A stretch of 48,642 nt of DNA from Patellaria atrata CBS 101060 (taxonomy: Eukaryota; Ascomycota; Dothideomycetes; Patellariales; Patellariaceae), in NCBI GenBank assembly GCA_010093705.1, contig MU006127.1:1-48642 (forward strand), written 5' to 3'. Both the position numbers and the translations under genes were made by a program. Below, piece after piece: positions 26,129 to 36,819 of this stretch. The notes beneath the pieces are model-generated. The model made no database searches. It was given only the letters and a program-made list of their open reading frames with translations, and was not told the origin of the DNA. Numbering within the stretch: the stretch's first letter is position 1; the number at the start of each line of letters is the position of its first letter.

Positions 26129-27647
26129 CGCTAGGTCGAGGAGCGAAAGATGCTAGAAGTCGATAGAGAGTAAGGAACTCCGGTTGGCAAAATCTGCCTA
26201 GTGTCTTCAGGGTTTGCGGATTGATTATACTACTACCCCATCAACCTGAAGGAATACAACCGTACTGTAACGTAGTTCCAAATCGTAGCTGACCGACGAG
26301 CGACCCCCACCTCTTGCTGCAAGATACGCTCCATCTAACTTACTGTAGCACCACAGCTCAAGCGATTGCACTTATGGTGGGTTGAATATCCATATTAGTG
26401 GTCCGAATCAATCCTACTACTTGTCATATCAGCGGATTTTCCGGTCTGGTGTCATTCGAAAGGGCTTATTCCATCAATATATTTTGTACTACAACTTGTA
26501 CGAAGTCTAACCAAGACCGAAAGCGTCTAGGACGAACTGTAACCAGAGAGGGATATTCGATACTTGCAGATTATACCTAGTGTACTAAGCACTGTACGCG
26601 CCGGACGCAATTAACTAATAGACCGACAATGAAAGATAATCTTCAGTTGCTTAACCAGCTACCCTCTACTAGACATATATTCAATAATGGCATAAAACTG
26701 ATTCCTTTTAGTATTTTATTGTCCCGCCTATGTTTCACCTTCCCATCTGCAGTAGCGCGACGAGCACGAGTACCTCAAGTACTATCTAGATTATCACTTT
26801 CAACCACTTCGCATACCGTATCTACGCAGCAGATGCGGTTCTATTGTTATTTATCATTATAATCGCTAGGGTAAGGCTATTTGATTTCCGCATCGATTAG
26901 TAGTCTGTATAATCTATCTCTGCCGATCACCGGCATGCTTCTTACCACATTGCTGTCTTACTTTGTAGTTTTCTCCTTCAGCCAAAGGTTCATAATAAAT
27001 TTCATTTTTCTACTCTCTCATTCTGATCTACAAGACTTTTTACGATTGCAGTGGCTCATGAGACGTATCAATATCAGTTATTTACATAGCCAACAGAAGG
27101 GTATTTCCGATTTCTAATATCCAAGCGATATTGACCATCTTGAAATGCTGGTCTCCAAGTTTACTTATCAGATTACATGAGGTAGTGCACTCATACTCGT
27201 CTCATACTTATCCCCCTATCCATCGAGTTGCTCTTGTCTAATAAGGAATCTATTGAAGTGAAAAAGACTCAATAATCAGCTTCCATATTATCTTATCATT
27301 CCCTGATATTCTTAGACATAAGTTGAGATTCCTTTCATCGATGTCTACACCAGACCATATGCTAGCTAGTCATAGGTTATTCCTCATCCGCCAAGCACAT
27401 TTAATTATAGGACCCAGGCACCTCGGATCTCAACCCCATATTCGCTTCTTGGTTTATACATGGACCCCAGGTTTTCTTTACCCGTGTCAGATCTTGTAGT
27501 ACACGGAAGATCTTGCTCCGTATATGTTGATAGCAAAATTATAGTGGTAGTTGGAGACAGGTTAAAGCTACACGTATAAATGATCTCAAGTGATGGCCAA
27601 CTTGAGAACAACTCGATCCAGCATTCCCGTCGTTTTCTCGACCAAGC
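26129..27647. other. Long divergent intergenic region between BLS1 and the mannanase gene
   Basis: 1.5 kb of fairly AT-rich sequence between divergently transcribed genes. Several open frames of 60-80 codons occur on the plus strand, but their predicted peptides lack any recognisable motif and their composition looks like translated non-coding DNA. It may hold an old degraded insertion; I cannot identify one. Confidence 0.35.
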
Positions 27648-29250
27648 ATGAAATCTTTATACTATATCACCTTCGCAGCTGCTGCTTCAGCCCAACAACT
27701 CGCATGGGCACAATGCGGGGGGCAAGGTTGGAGTGGCTCTAATAGTTGTGTTTCTGGCTATACGTGTGTTTCTCAGAATGACTATTACTTCCAATGCGTT
27801 CCAGGGGAAGCTGGTAAGTTCCACTCACAGAATTAGAGATCCCACTTTTGACACGCTCTTAGCAACAGCTCCAGCAACTGGCTCTACAGCTTCGCCTCCA
27901 GCTAGTGTAGCTGACTCGTTTTCCGCGACAAGCGGGACAAAGTTCGTTGTAGATGGGGTCGGTGAATCTATTTTCCTTTACCCAACCTAGGCGTTTGGCC
28001 TCAACAGCTTACTTTTGCCTTTAAAAAAAAACTATCCCTATTATGATCATCCACCAGTTATCCATGTAACTTTGATGCGGCCAATACATTCCTAAGAGGC
28101 AACAAAGATAGGTATGTTTAACTTACTGACAGAGTCGTAGAAAACCGGTTACTTCGCCGGAACAAACTCATATTGGATCGCCTTCCTTATGAATAATGCG
28201 GACATTGATCTTGTAATGGATCATCTGAAACAATCTGGACTTAAGATCTTGCGTGTATGGGGTTTTAACGATGTAAGTCCATCTTTTTACGCATGAGTCT
28301 CCTCCATATCTTAACACAACGTAGGTCACCAGCGTTCCCGGGAGCAACACTGTCTGGTTCCAGTCATTCGTTTCCGGCCAAAGTCCCCAAATCAATACTG
28401 GTGCCAATGGCCTTCAGCGCCTCGATTACGTCGTGAAGAGTGCTGAAGCACGAGGCATAAAGCTGATCATTAACTTTGTCAACTACTGGGACGACTATGG
28501 AGGCATGTCCGCTTATACCAGGGTTTTTGGCGGTACCAAAGACAACTGGTACACCAACACTCGAGCTCAAGACGCATACAGGAACTATATCAAGACTGTC
28601 GTAAACCGATACATTAACTCTCCAGCTGTCTTCGCCTGGGAACTTGCCAACGAGCCGCGTTGCAAGGGCTGTGCCACGTCCGTCCTCACCAAGTGGGCAT
28701 CAGACACCAGCGCGTACATCAAGAGTCTTGATTCAAAGCATATGGTGACTCTAGGCGACGAGGGTTTCGGTCCTGATCCTGCGGGCGATGGTAGCTACCC
28801 TTACCAGACTAGCGAGGGCTCGGACTGGAGAGAGAACCTCAAGATTAAGACTCTCGACTTCGGCACGTTTCACTTGTATCCCGACTCTTGTAAGTGTCCT
28901 GTCTCTTCTATCCCATAGTATCCAAACTCTAACATCTTCAAGGGGGCACCAACCATGAATGGGGCAACCGCTGGATTAAGACTCATGGCGATGCTTGTCG
29001 TGCTGCTGGTAAGCCTTGCATGCTTGAGGAATATGGTAGTACCCCTGAGAACCAGCACTGCCCGGTCGAGAGCAAGTGGCAGACTACTTCCTTGAATAAT
29101 GCGGGCATGGGTGCGGATCTGTTCTGGCAGTTGGGCGATACGTTGAGCACGGGGCAGACGCACAATGATGGCCATACAAAGTACTATGGCTCAAGTGATT
29201 GGACGTGTTTGGTTACGAATCATATCAAGGCGATTCCGGCTCCGGCATGA
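27648..29250 (+). CDS. Endo-beta-1,4-mannanase, GH5 with N-terminal CBM1 cellulose-binding module
   Basis: Five exons give 421 residues: 27648-27813, 27863-27957, 28141-28272, 28325-28889 and 28943-29250. A short signal peptide ([15 protein letters not shown]) is followed by a CBM1 ([21 protein letters not shown], with the Cys and aromatic residues of the cellulose-binding face) and a Ser/Thr/Pro linker (about 57-75). The GH5 subfamily 7-like catalytic domain follows: [21 protein letters not shown], the acid/base Glu in WELANEP (about E241), and the nucleophile in CMLEEYGST (about E349). It cleaves internal beta-1,4 bonds of mannan and glucomannan in plant walls and is secreted. Introns 1, 3 and 4 are 49-53 bp. 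Intron 2 as drawn is 183 bp with a weak donor (GTCGGT), chosen because it rejoins KFVVDG to [11 protein letters not shown] in frame; this is the one uncertain junction. Confidence 0.93.
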
Positions 29251-30093
29251 GGTTAGGAAAGGGTTCAGGGGAAACTATGCGTTGCTAGTCTAAGTTCTAG
29301 TAGTATGGAAAAACTCATTACTATACTCCGCAAAATTAGGAAATAAGTAATATCTTGTTAATCGAGGCCTCTATGATGTACCACAAAATGGTTATCCAAG
29401 CATTAGTTATTGAAGAAAGACGTAAGAAACCAGCTTTATACCCTAGTACACGGAGTATGTCCTCCGCACCATTCTCAGTCGAGCCGATGTCAGGTTCCGA
29501 GTATATTAACCACGTGTTCTCTAAGATTAGTAGGACCTATTAAATCTTGTGCTTGTACTATTTAAGCAATATACAGGTCCGACGGCTTGGATACTAGAAC
29601 TCTAGTAGAGCCTGCAGCTTCTATAATCAAAAAGAAATAGGTCAAATTAGCGCAAACTAGCTTGAGCCATAGAATAGCACGTCTTGAAAAGAAATTAAAA
29701 TTGCAATGTTATATATCGGCAGCATGGCTATGGCGTGACTCGATGGGAGAGGAACTGTTGACCGTGAAGTGAAAAGTAAAAGTCTCGTGAGTTTAGATTC
29801 AATATATTGAACGTATCTTATTCTCTAGATGAATCATGTAAAATACTGTATGAAATCACTTTTTGCTTGATCTGGATAGGACAAGCCATGATTTAGCACT
29901 ACACATTGGCCCATCTCTTGTCAAAAGCGCCAGTTACCCTGAAGCTAATAGTTTTTGCATTTCTATTATAAATTGCCTGAAGCATAGTGATATTGTAGTC
30001 CTTTCTAGCTCTCGCCACCCAAGAAGCTGAACCCCCCCCCCCCTCCCCGAACTCTAAAACGCCTATTCAACACGCACCGGCCGTACCAACCCA
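29251..30093. other. Intergenic stretch between the mannanase and the broken inositol oxygenase
   Basis: The 3' flanks of two convergent genes. It holds an uninterrupted run of twelve C at 30032-30043 inside a C-rich patch, and an E-box-like CACGTG at 29511-29516. No gene was recognised. Confidence 0.4.
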
Positions 30094-31071
30094 TCACCTC
30101 TTAATAACCCTCTCCGAAAAAAACTCATTGATGGGCTCCATATAATACTCCTTCAAGTCCTCCACTTTCGGCACCTCATCATCCTTACTATAGAAATCAT
30201 ACGGATTAAACTCGTTGACCGCCTCCAACATGTTAGCATCTTTCTCACTCATCATTCACTGATTTGCCCCCTGGGCATGCCACGGATAGAACGAATGATA
30301 CCCAATCATCGCCAGCGCTTCCTCCGGTAACGTTGACTGATTCCTAACGACATGATACAGATACTCATTATGGCCCCAGCTCAGCATAACGTTATCGAGT
30401 CCGCAGACGGGGGTGTAGATACCGTACTCGGTCCCGTATATGGGGTGGTCGTGATCGGTGTTCCCGATAAAAGCCTCGGGGTAAATGATCCGGTCATCGA
30501 ATTTACAACCGACTGGGAAAGTATCTCCGACTATGTCCCATTGACGTTCGGCGTCGAAGAAGAACAGCAGTTTCCCTTGGTCGTGGATGAGTCCAGTAAG
30601 CTGCATCCAACGTGGCTTGTCATCGCGGCGGATGGCCTCGACGGTCTGTAGAAGGTGTTCGATCTGCGAGAGTGAAGTGTATGGGTCTAAATTGTCGATA
30701 AGGATGTTGAGTTTCTCGATGGCCTCCCAGACGGTCATAGTGACGCGGATCCTGGAATGGAAGCTATTCCGAGCTTTGAGGTTATACGCTATTGTTTGTT
30801 TTGTGTGTTATTCGAGGTAGAAGTCCTTAACACATTCATAAGCCTCCTGATACTGGCGAAACTGAGTCTTGTCTTTCTTGAAATGGAACTCGGTCGGGTT
30901 ACAGATGTCTATGTTCCCTTTACCAACATCACCTTTCTTAGTCCTCAGGGCGGCGTGGAGAAGGTAAACTTCGTCGATATCGTCGGACGTCGCTTCGAGA
31001 GCTTACCTATCCTGGTTGCTCTTGACAGCTTCAAGGACATCAGGGATCTCGTGAACGGGTCCTGATACCAT
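30094..31071 (-). pseudogene. myo-inositol oxygenase (MIOX), broken by internal stops
   Basis: One frame runs from the ATG at 31071 to the terminal TGA at 30094-30096, 326 codons, matching MIOX along its length: SQIEHLLQTVEAIRRDDKP, WMQLTGLIHDQGKLLFFF, GDTFPVGCKFDDRIIYPE, GLDNVMLSWGHNEYLYHVV, MIGYHSFYPWH and FNPYDFYSK. The iron-ligand His and Asp residues of the HD-type fold (the HD pair, SWGH, YHSFYPWH and the NPYD Asp) are all present. MIOX oxidises myo-inositol with O2 to D-glucuronate. The frame is cut by three stops: TAA at 31003-31005, TAA at 30808-30810 (where relatives read EQHTKQT) and TGA at 30256-30258. No indel is needed. The first stop lies in AGGTAAGC, which resembles a splice donor, so it might be intronic; the other two sit inside conserved coding sequence. 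The gene is probably dead and recently so. It is divergent from the aldo-keto reductase gene. Confidence 0.85.
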
Positions 31072-32153
31072 TGCGGATACGAAAAATAAAAAGGAAAGAA
31101 GTAAAGACGGTAAAGGGAATCACGGTTCGAGTACCTCAAACGAACCTATGATAGAATAGTAGAGTAGAAGACGTAATGTAGTCCGATCGTATGGAAGATG
31201 AATTGAACTGATGTCAACATCAGTGTTTACTTTACCTTTAGGAGTCCACAACCTGAACCGGAATGCTCAGTAAGGAAATCCTACCGCGCTCAGAGATGTG
31301 CTCGTCTGACGACCATAATGCATCACCTTTTGGTTCGCCGAAATCCAACTCAAAAGGATTGTTATGAAGAGACTCCACATTCTCTGACGAGACGTACGTT
31401 GTCTTGAAACTAGCGACATTCACATGTGCGGAGTTGACGTGAACCCCAAAGTTATTTTCCGTTTAGGATGCGTTTCCAAATCCCGTAAAAAAAAAATCTA
31501 AGGTCTAATCTCTTTATCAACCTTAGACTTTTAGTAGCGATCACCACGGCGACTAGTCGCATACCAATATCTCTTCAGGCCGATGCTGTTGATGACGTTT
31601 AGTTGTGAGGTTGCAGAAATGGAATCTTATCCTAAAATACTTCAGAGGGGATGGACGGGCAAATGTCGGTGTATTTCTTCTTTCCTCATCTTGTCCTAGG
31701 CGTATAGGCTAGAGCGAATCTGGACGACATAGAAAACATCCACCAGTCTTCATCAGATGGCAGATGATGACAGAGGAATGCGATCTATTGGAGTGGCCGA
31801 CGAAACAATGCCGGCTTTATAAACATCTCAGAGCTTCTTCTCCTTCTCAAAACCGCCTTGGGTACCATCGATATGACCCTAGTTAGGATCTCAGCGGGCC
31901 AACGGGCACTCTTCCAGATGAGGGGTCAAAAGTCCATCAATGATGGCGGGGGAGCTTCGATTGCGGCAGAATAGCAGCATACAGTGGGACATCAATTTGT
32001 GTCAGCGAGAAACCATCCCAACTCCGGTAAGGTAAGATAGAAGGAGAGAAATAAGGTCAAGGGCTCTTCCAAAACTTTCTTTCCATGAATACCTCTCTAG
32101 AAACCTTCATTCTTAAATCTACTCCCGCTTCAATTTTTGACCCAAATCTCGAC
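31072..32153. promoter_or_regulatory. Divergent intergenic region between the MIOX remnant and the aldo-keto reductase gene
   Basis: About 1.1 kb between two divergently read genes, so likely a shared promoter region. No factor-binding site could be assigned. A 61-codon minus-strand open frame at 31238-31423 has no recognisable features. An ATG at 32085, in frame with the reductase, is discussed under that gene. Confidence 0.35.
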
Positions 32154-33189
32154 ATGGAGACTCGCATTCCTCTGAACAATGGGACTAGCATTCCCGCTCT
32201 GGGTCTAGGGACGTGGCAATCGGCAGCTGGTGAGGTGGAGAAGGCAGTAGCGCACGCGTTAAAAGTAGGATACAAGCACGTCGACGGTGCGTACTGCTAT
32301 GCGAATGAGGATGAGGTGGGTAAAGGGTTGAAGGAAGCATTCGACTCCGGAATCAAGAGAGAAGATATCTTTATCACGTCGAAGTTGTGGTGTACATACC
32401 ATACAAAAGTGGAGGAAGGACTGGATAAGAGTTTGAAGAGCTTGGGGGTTGACTATCTGGATCTGTTTTTGATGCATTGGCCTGTCCCCATGAATCCCAA
32501 CGGTATGAAACATACTGCTCAACCTAGTGTACAATAGATCTATAAATAAAGCACCCTAACCCACCCGCAGGAAACCATGACCGCTTTCCCACCCTACCCG
32601 ACGGCAAGCGCGACCTCGACCACAGCACAACGCATGTTGAGACCTGGAAACGGATGGAGAAGCTCCTCTCCACCGGGAAAGTAAAAGCTATTGGCGTCGC
32701 GAATTACAGCAAGCCATATCTAGAGGAACTCCTCGCCAAGGCCAATGTCATTCCCGCAGTTAACCAGATCGAGAACCACCCTTACCTACCGCAACAGGAA
32801 ATCGTGGATCTGTGTACAGACAAGGGAGTCCATGTGACCGCGTATAGCCCATTAGGTAGCACGGGGAGTCCGCTATTTGAAGAGGAGGGAGTTCAGAAAA
32901 TCGCGAAGAAGAATGGGGTTGAGGTTGGGACTGTACTTCTAAGTTGGCATGGTGAGTGGTACGAGATGAGGTTAAAATAATGTGGTGCTAATCTGAACAT
33001 TTAGTTGCTAGAGGACGGTCAGTCCTTGCGAAGTCCGTTAACCCGGACAGGATTGAGAAGAATAAAAAGATCATCAAGCTCGAAGAGGAAGACTTGAAAG
33101 CTTTGGAGGATATCCACAAGAATAAGGGGTTAAAGAGATATGTCTACCCTGCTTTTGGCGTACAATTTGGATTCCCAGACAAGTCGTAG
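32154..33189 (+). CDS. Aldo-keto reductase (NADPH-dependent sugar/uronate reductase type)
   Basis: Three exons give 304 residues: 32154-32502, 32571-32951 and 33005-33189. The introns are 68 and 53 bp, and both junctions restore the frame. The AKR tetrad is complete: D44 and Y49 in HVDGAYCYANE, K77 in ITSKLW, H108 in FLMHWP. The family signature IGVANYSKPYLEELL and the cofactor loop (RGRSVLAKSVNPDRI) are present. AKRs reduce aldehydes and ketoses; close fungal relatives include glycerol dehydrogenases and D-galacturonate/D-glucuronate reductases. Next to MIOX, reduction of D-glucuronate to L-gulonate is an attractive role, but that is inference from position. An in-frame ATG at 32085 would add 23 residues. 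I prefer 32154 because family members begin a few residues before the LNNG strand and its start context is better. Confidence 0.9.
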
Positions 33190-33556
33190 TCGAAGAGATG
33201 GGAAAAGATTCTAGTGACTGCTGAGAGTCCTCAGAGTTTAAACTCGCAAAAGATAGATAGGGCTAGATAGATATGAAGAGTGACGACGAAACGCAACATG
33301 ATACGCAATGAATGATCCTAAAATCTATGGATATGCAAGCTTACTTTGACCCAGTCTAGTAGCACGAGAATTCCTGGCTAATAGGACTCTTGTCTCTAGG
33401 TATATCTCGACTTTGCTGTACACATCGTGGAAATCCTGAAACGGCCTTGGCTACACAGTACACCAGATTATGTATGGCGAGTGTACGGCAATTGAAGAGT
33501 CTGAAATCCGATATACGAGCGGATAGCTCATTCCAACACGACCGAACTCAAATCAC
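33190..33556. other. Short convergent intergenic stretch
   Basis: 367 bp of 3' flank between the aldo-keto reductase and the SDR gene, which end towards each other. No gene or repeat was recognised. A long plus-strand open frame that starts inside it and runs through the SDR gene is an antisense shadow. Confidence 0.5.
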
Positions 33557-34389
33557 CTACCTTCCCATCCACCCTCCATCAACCGTCACTATCTCCCCAC
33601 TTAGGTATGCTGCTGCCTCACTCGCCAAAAATACCACAACCCCCTTAAAATCCTCCGGTCTGCCCCACCTCCCTTTTGGAATTCTCTCCAAAATGCTGTT
33701 CGCCCGCTTCTCGTCCTCTATTAACGCTGTATTCATCTCCGTTGCAATATATCCTGGCGCGATTGCATTGACCGCAATACCCTGGCCCGCCCACTCGTTT
33801 GATAATGCCTTCGTCAGCTGTGCGACTCCACCCTTAGATGCTGCATATGCTGGGACTGTGATTCCGCCTTGGAAAGAAAGCAGAGAAGCAACATTGATAA
33901 TGGCGCCACGACGACCTGACAGAGATGGAGGCTGGGATAACATGTGTGCACCGACATCCCGGCAGAGAGTGAATACAGCAGTGAGGTTTACGGTAAGTAC
34001 TTCATCCCAGGCGTCCGAGGGGAAGTGGGCAGCGGGAGAGCGGCGTTGGATCCCCGCGCAGTTGAGGAGGATAGAGATACGGTACGAGGAGAAGATCTGT
34101 AGGAGAAGCTCGGTGAGGGAGGGAGGAGCGGAAAGGTCTGCGATGAATATTGTTGCATTGCGGCCGAGCGATTCTACTTGCGATTTGGTTTCGGTATTGG
34201 CTGTGTCTCGCTATTCAGGGTTAGTATTTCAAGTTCAGTAATTTAGAATGTCAAACGGACCTGTATGAGAACGATGTCTGCACCGGCTTCGGCGAGTGCA
34301 ATTGCCATTGCTTGTCCAATTCCTCTTGTTCCTCCAGTCACGAGCGCTGTCTGTCCCTCTAAGGAGAACAATTGCTGTATTGACGCCAT
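33557..34389 (-). CDS. Short-chain dehydrogenase/reductase, KduD-like (2-deoxy-D-gluconate 3-dehydrogenase type)
   Basis: Two exons give 260 residues: 34389-34261 and 34210-33557, with a 50-bp phase-0 intron. This is a classical SDR: cofactor motif TGGTRGIG at 18-25, NCAG at 93-96, and catalytic S152, Y165 and K169 in [12 protein letters not shown]...PAYAASKGG. The stretch [16 protein letters not shown] plus [17 protein letters not shown] is much like bacterial KduD, which interconverts 3-deoxy-diulosonate and 2-keto-3-deoxygluconate in uronate breakdown. The fold is cytosolic and NAD(P)-dependent. The substrate here is unknown; a keto-gluconate or related sugar acid is likely given the neighbours. 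It is divergent from the zinc dehydrogenase gene with 469 bp between the starts. Confidence 0.9.
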
Positions 34390-34858
34390 AGTTTTGGGTA
34401 TTGGTTTAAGGGTATCAAATTTGGTATCTGCTGTAGGAGATGAGAATCCGAAGCGCTCCTAGAGCTTCTTGTTTGAAGTAACAGTGCCATTGGAAAGACT
34501 GAGGCTAGAAATAGACGTACGTAGATTATGGAATGAAATGAGCTGGCGGACCGCCTAAAAGAGTAAGAGGGGCGTGGGGAAAATGGAACGGGACGTTTGG
34601 GCCAGTTCGATCGTTCCCCGATTGGGATTTATTCGGCCTACACACCGACTTCAGATGCCGGCAGGATGAGCATCAAATCTTCCATCTACACATGAAAGAC
34701 ATGGAAATGTTAGCGCTGAATCTGTTTCCTTTGGCTATGTACCGTTGGTACAGATTCTGTACTCATCAATGTTCTGTAGAAGATTAATTCAGTCCCTAAT
34801 CTATACAGATCATAAGTTTTAGACTAACTGATAATATTTTACTTTCTCCATATACGTT
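34390..34858. promoter_or_regulatory. Probable bidirectional promoter between the SDR and zinc dehydrogenase genes
   Basis: 469 bp separate two divergent start codons of intact sugar-metabolism genes, consistent with co-regulation. I found no site that I can assign to a named regulator. Confidence 0.4.
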
Positions 34859-36175
34859 ATGGCTGCAAGAGACCGCATAATCCGGGCCTCTGTACTTCAT
34901 GGCGCGAAAGATCTTAGAATTGTAAGCAGAACATAATATACTTTCACTCAATTTACTCATACTTATCTCAGGAAGAACGAAGTATCTCCGATCCCTCACC
35001 GCAAGAGGTCCAAGTAGCTGTGCGAGCAACAGGTTTGTGTGGATCCGACCTTCATTATTATAACCATTACCGTAATGGCGACATTGTTGTCCGGGAGCCG
35101 ATGTCCCTGGGTCATGAATCCGCTGGTGTAGTCACAGCCGTGGGTTCCGAGGTATCAAATCTGAAAGTTGGGGATAAAATAGCATTGGAGGTGGGTTTGC
35201 CATGCGGCAATTGCGAAAGATGTACAGAAGGGCGGTACAACATCTGCAAAGGGATGAATTTTAGGAGTAGTGCGAAAGCGTTTCCTCATGCTCAAGGGAC
35301 GTTGCAGGGGAGGATCAACCATCCTGCTGCATGGTGTCATAAGTGAGTATCGCCAGGTCCGTTATAGGATAATCTTAATTTATGTAATGTTAGGTTGCCA
35401 GAGCAAGTATCGTTAGACTTAGGAGCTATATTGGAACCTTTAAGTGTTGGAATCCATGCAACAAGACGAGCTCAGTTAGCAGCTGGTTCGACCGTCCTCG
35501 TCTTTGGCGCAGGTGCAGTAGGCCTACTAGTAGCGGCAATGGCGAAGATCTCAGGTGCAGGCACAGTGATAATTGCTGATATTGACGCTGGCCGTGTCGA
35601 GTTTGCAACACAGAATAGTTTCGCACATAGTGGTTTCATTGTCCCCATGAAAAGAGGGGAGACTGTGGAAGAGCAGTTGACGATTGCACAAGAGATAGCC
35701 GCGGAGATTGGTAAATTGAAAAAAAGTACAGATGAGCCTACAGGAGAGATGGATGCCGTATTTGAATGTACTGGTGTACCCTCATGCTTACAAGCATCTA
35801 TATATGTGAGTTTGGAGTTGGTATATGAAACAGTTATAATTAACGGAATCATAGGCAACCCGCCCTGGAGGGAAAGTAATGCTGATTGGTATGGGTACAC
35901 CCATTCAGACTCTTCCCATCTCTGCTGCCGCGCTTCGCGAGGTAGACCTCGTGGGAGTGTTCAGATATGCGAATACCTACTCCACCGGTATCGAAGTAGT
36001 ATCAAAGAGGGGGCCAGGTTATCCAAACTTCGCCAAGATTATCACACATAGGTTCAAAGGACTAGACAATGCTGTGGACGCATTCAACATGGCCGGTAAA
36101 ACCAAAGACGAGTCAGGAGAATTGGTATTAAAGGTCGTTTTAGAGATAGATGAAGAAGGCAGATCAAAACTTTAG
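34859..36175 (+). CDS. Zinc-dependent medium-chain dehydrogenase (sorbitol/xylitol/L-idonate dehydrogenase type)
   Basis: Four exons give 388 residues: 34859-34921, 34972-35342, 35394-35805 and 35855-36175. The introns are 49-51 bp, and each splice restores conserved sequence. Catalytic zinc ligands are C44 in GLCGSDLHYY and H69-E70 in LGHESAG. The structural zinc site is complete (C99, C102, C105, C113). The Rossmann motif is VFGAGAVGLL. The C-terminal part (GTPIQTLPISAAALREVDL, GVFRYANTY) is characteristic of polyol dehydrogenases. Members oxidise sorbitol, xylitol, L-arabinitol or L-idonate to the keto sugar with NAD+. In this cluster L-idonate or L-gulonate is a plausible substrate, but family sequence alone cannot decide. 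There is no truncation. Confidence 0.92.
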
Positions 36176-36819
36176 GTCCAACCATTATTCATACGAGATC
36201 AATTTCAAATATTATAATTACCGTCACTTCCTGGTAGCTTGATGATCCTCTCATTTTCTCTTCCTTTGTTCAGGCCCTGCTGATCGTACGCTACTTCAAA
36301 AAGAGTATCAGCTTAACCGTACAGTGGAAGGAAGAGATAGGATCAGTTAAAAATCCTCTTTATATACACGCCAACTGTACAATATTCAAGGATTGGCGAA
36401 TCTCCTCCTGTCTCCCGAAAGATATGACGTTCTATCTCTTTGGGAAAAATGAGTCCCGTAGAGGGTTCAATAGAGGAACGGGAACCTTACTTGAAGTAGC
36501 AATTCGTTTTCAGGGTCCACATCGGGTTCCAAAAAGAAAGTTACGTTGAAGGGACTTATTTTCCAGTTGCTAATTTGACAGATCATCTTCCGCAGTTCAA
36601 CCAAAGAGGAGAATCAACAAGTGCAGTTTAAATACTGACCTGTCAAATAGAATAATCGAACCCGTATATAACCCAGTTGACGAAACATCAATATCAGCCA
36701 AGCAGGTGCACCTCCAAAGAACTGAACGTGAGAAACCTTGGATCGTTGCAAGTCATCTCACCTTCGAACTACAGCGTGAGATAAGAAACTGCTATTTCAA
36801 AGTACGGTCAATTATCAAG
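36176..36819. other. Intergenic stretch between the zinc dehydrogenase and the broken GFO/IDH/MocA gene
   Basis: The 3' flank of one gene and former promoter of the next. I see no other gene, RNA or repeat in it. Confidence 0.45.

Noticed and set aside
26629-27117. Two adjacent 77-78 codon plus-strand frames in the BLS1-mannanase interval
   Set aside because: Hydrophobic peptides typical of translated AT-rich DNA, with no motif or splice context.
30032-30043. The C12 run
   Set aside because: A lone homopolymer in convergent 3' flanks; more likely slippage or a sequencing-prone tract than a functional element.
30757-31065. A 102-codon plus-strand frame over the N-terminal part of MIOX
   Set aside because: It is the shadow of the MIOX remnant on the other strand, which matches the family over its whole length.
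31238-31423. A 61-codon minus-strand frame in the MIOX / aldo-keto reductase intergenic region
   Set aside because: The composition looks protein-like, but there is no recognisable family, no supporting splice structure and no continuation.
33390-34241. A 283-codon plus-strand open frame across the SDR gene
   Set aside because: It is antisense to the KduD-like SDR, whose minus-strand reading has the full catalytic set and a proper intron. The plus-strand product has no motif.
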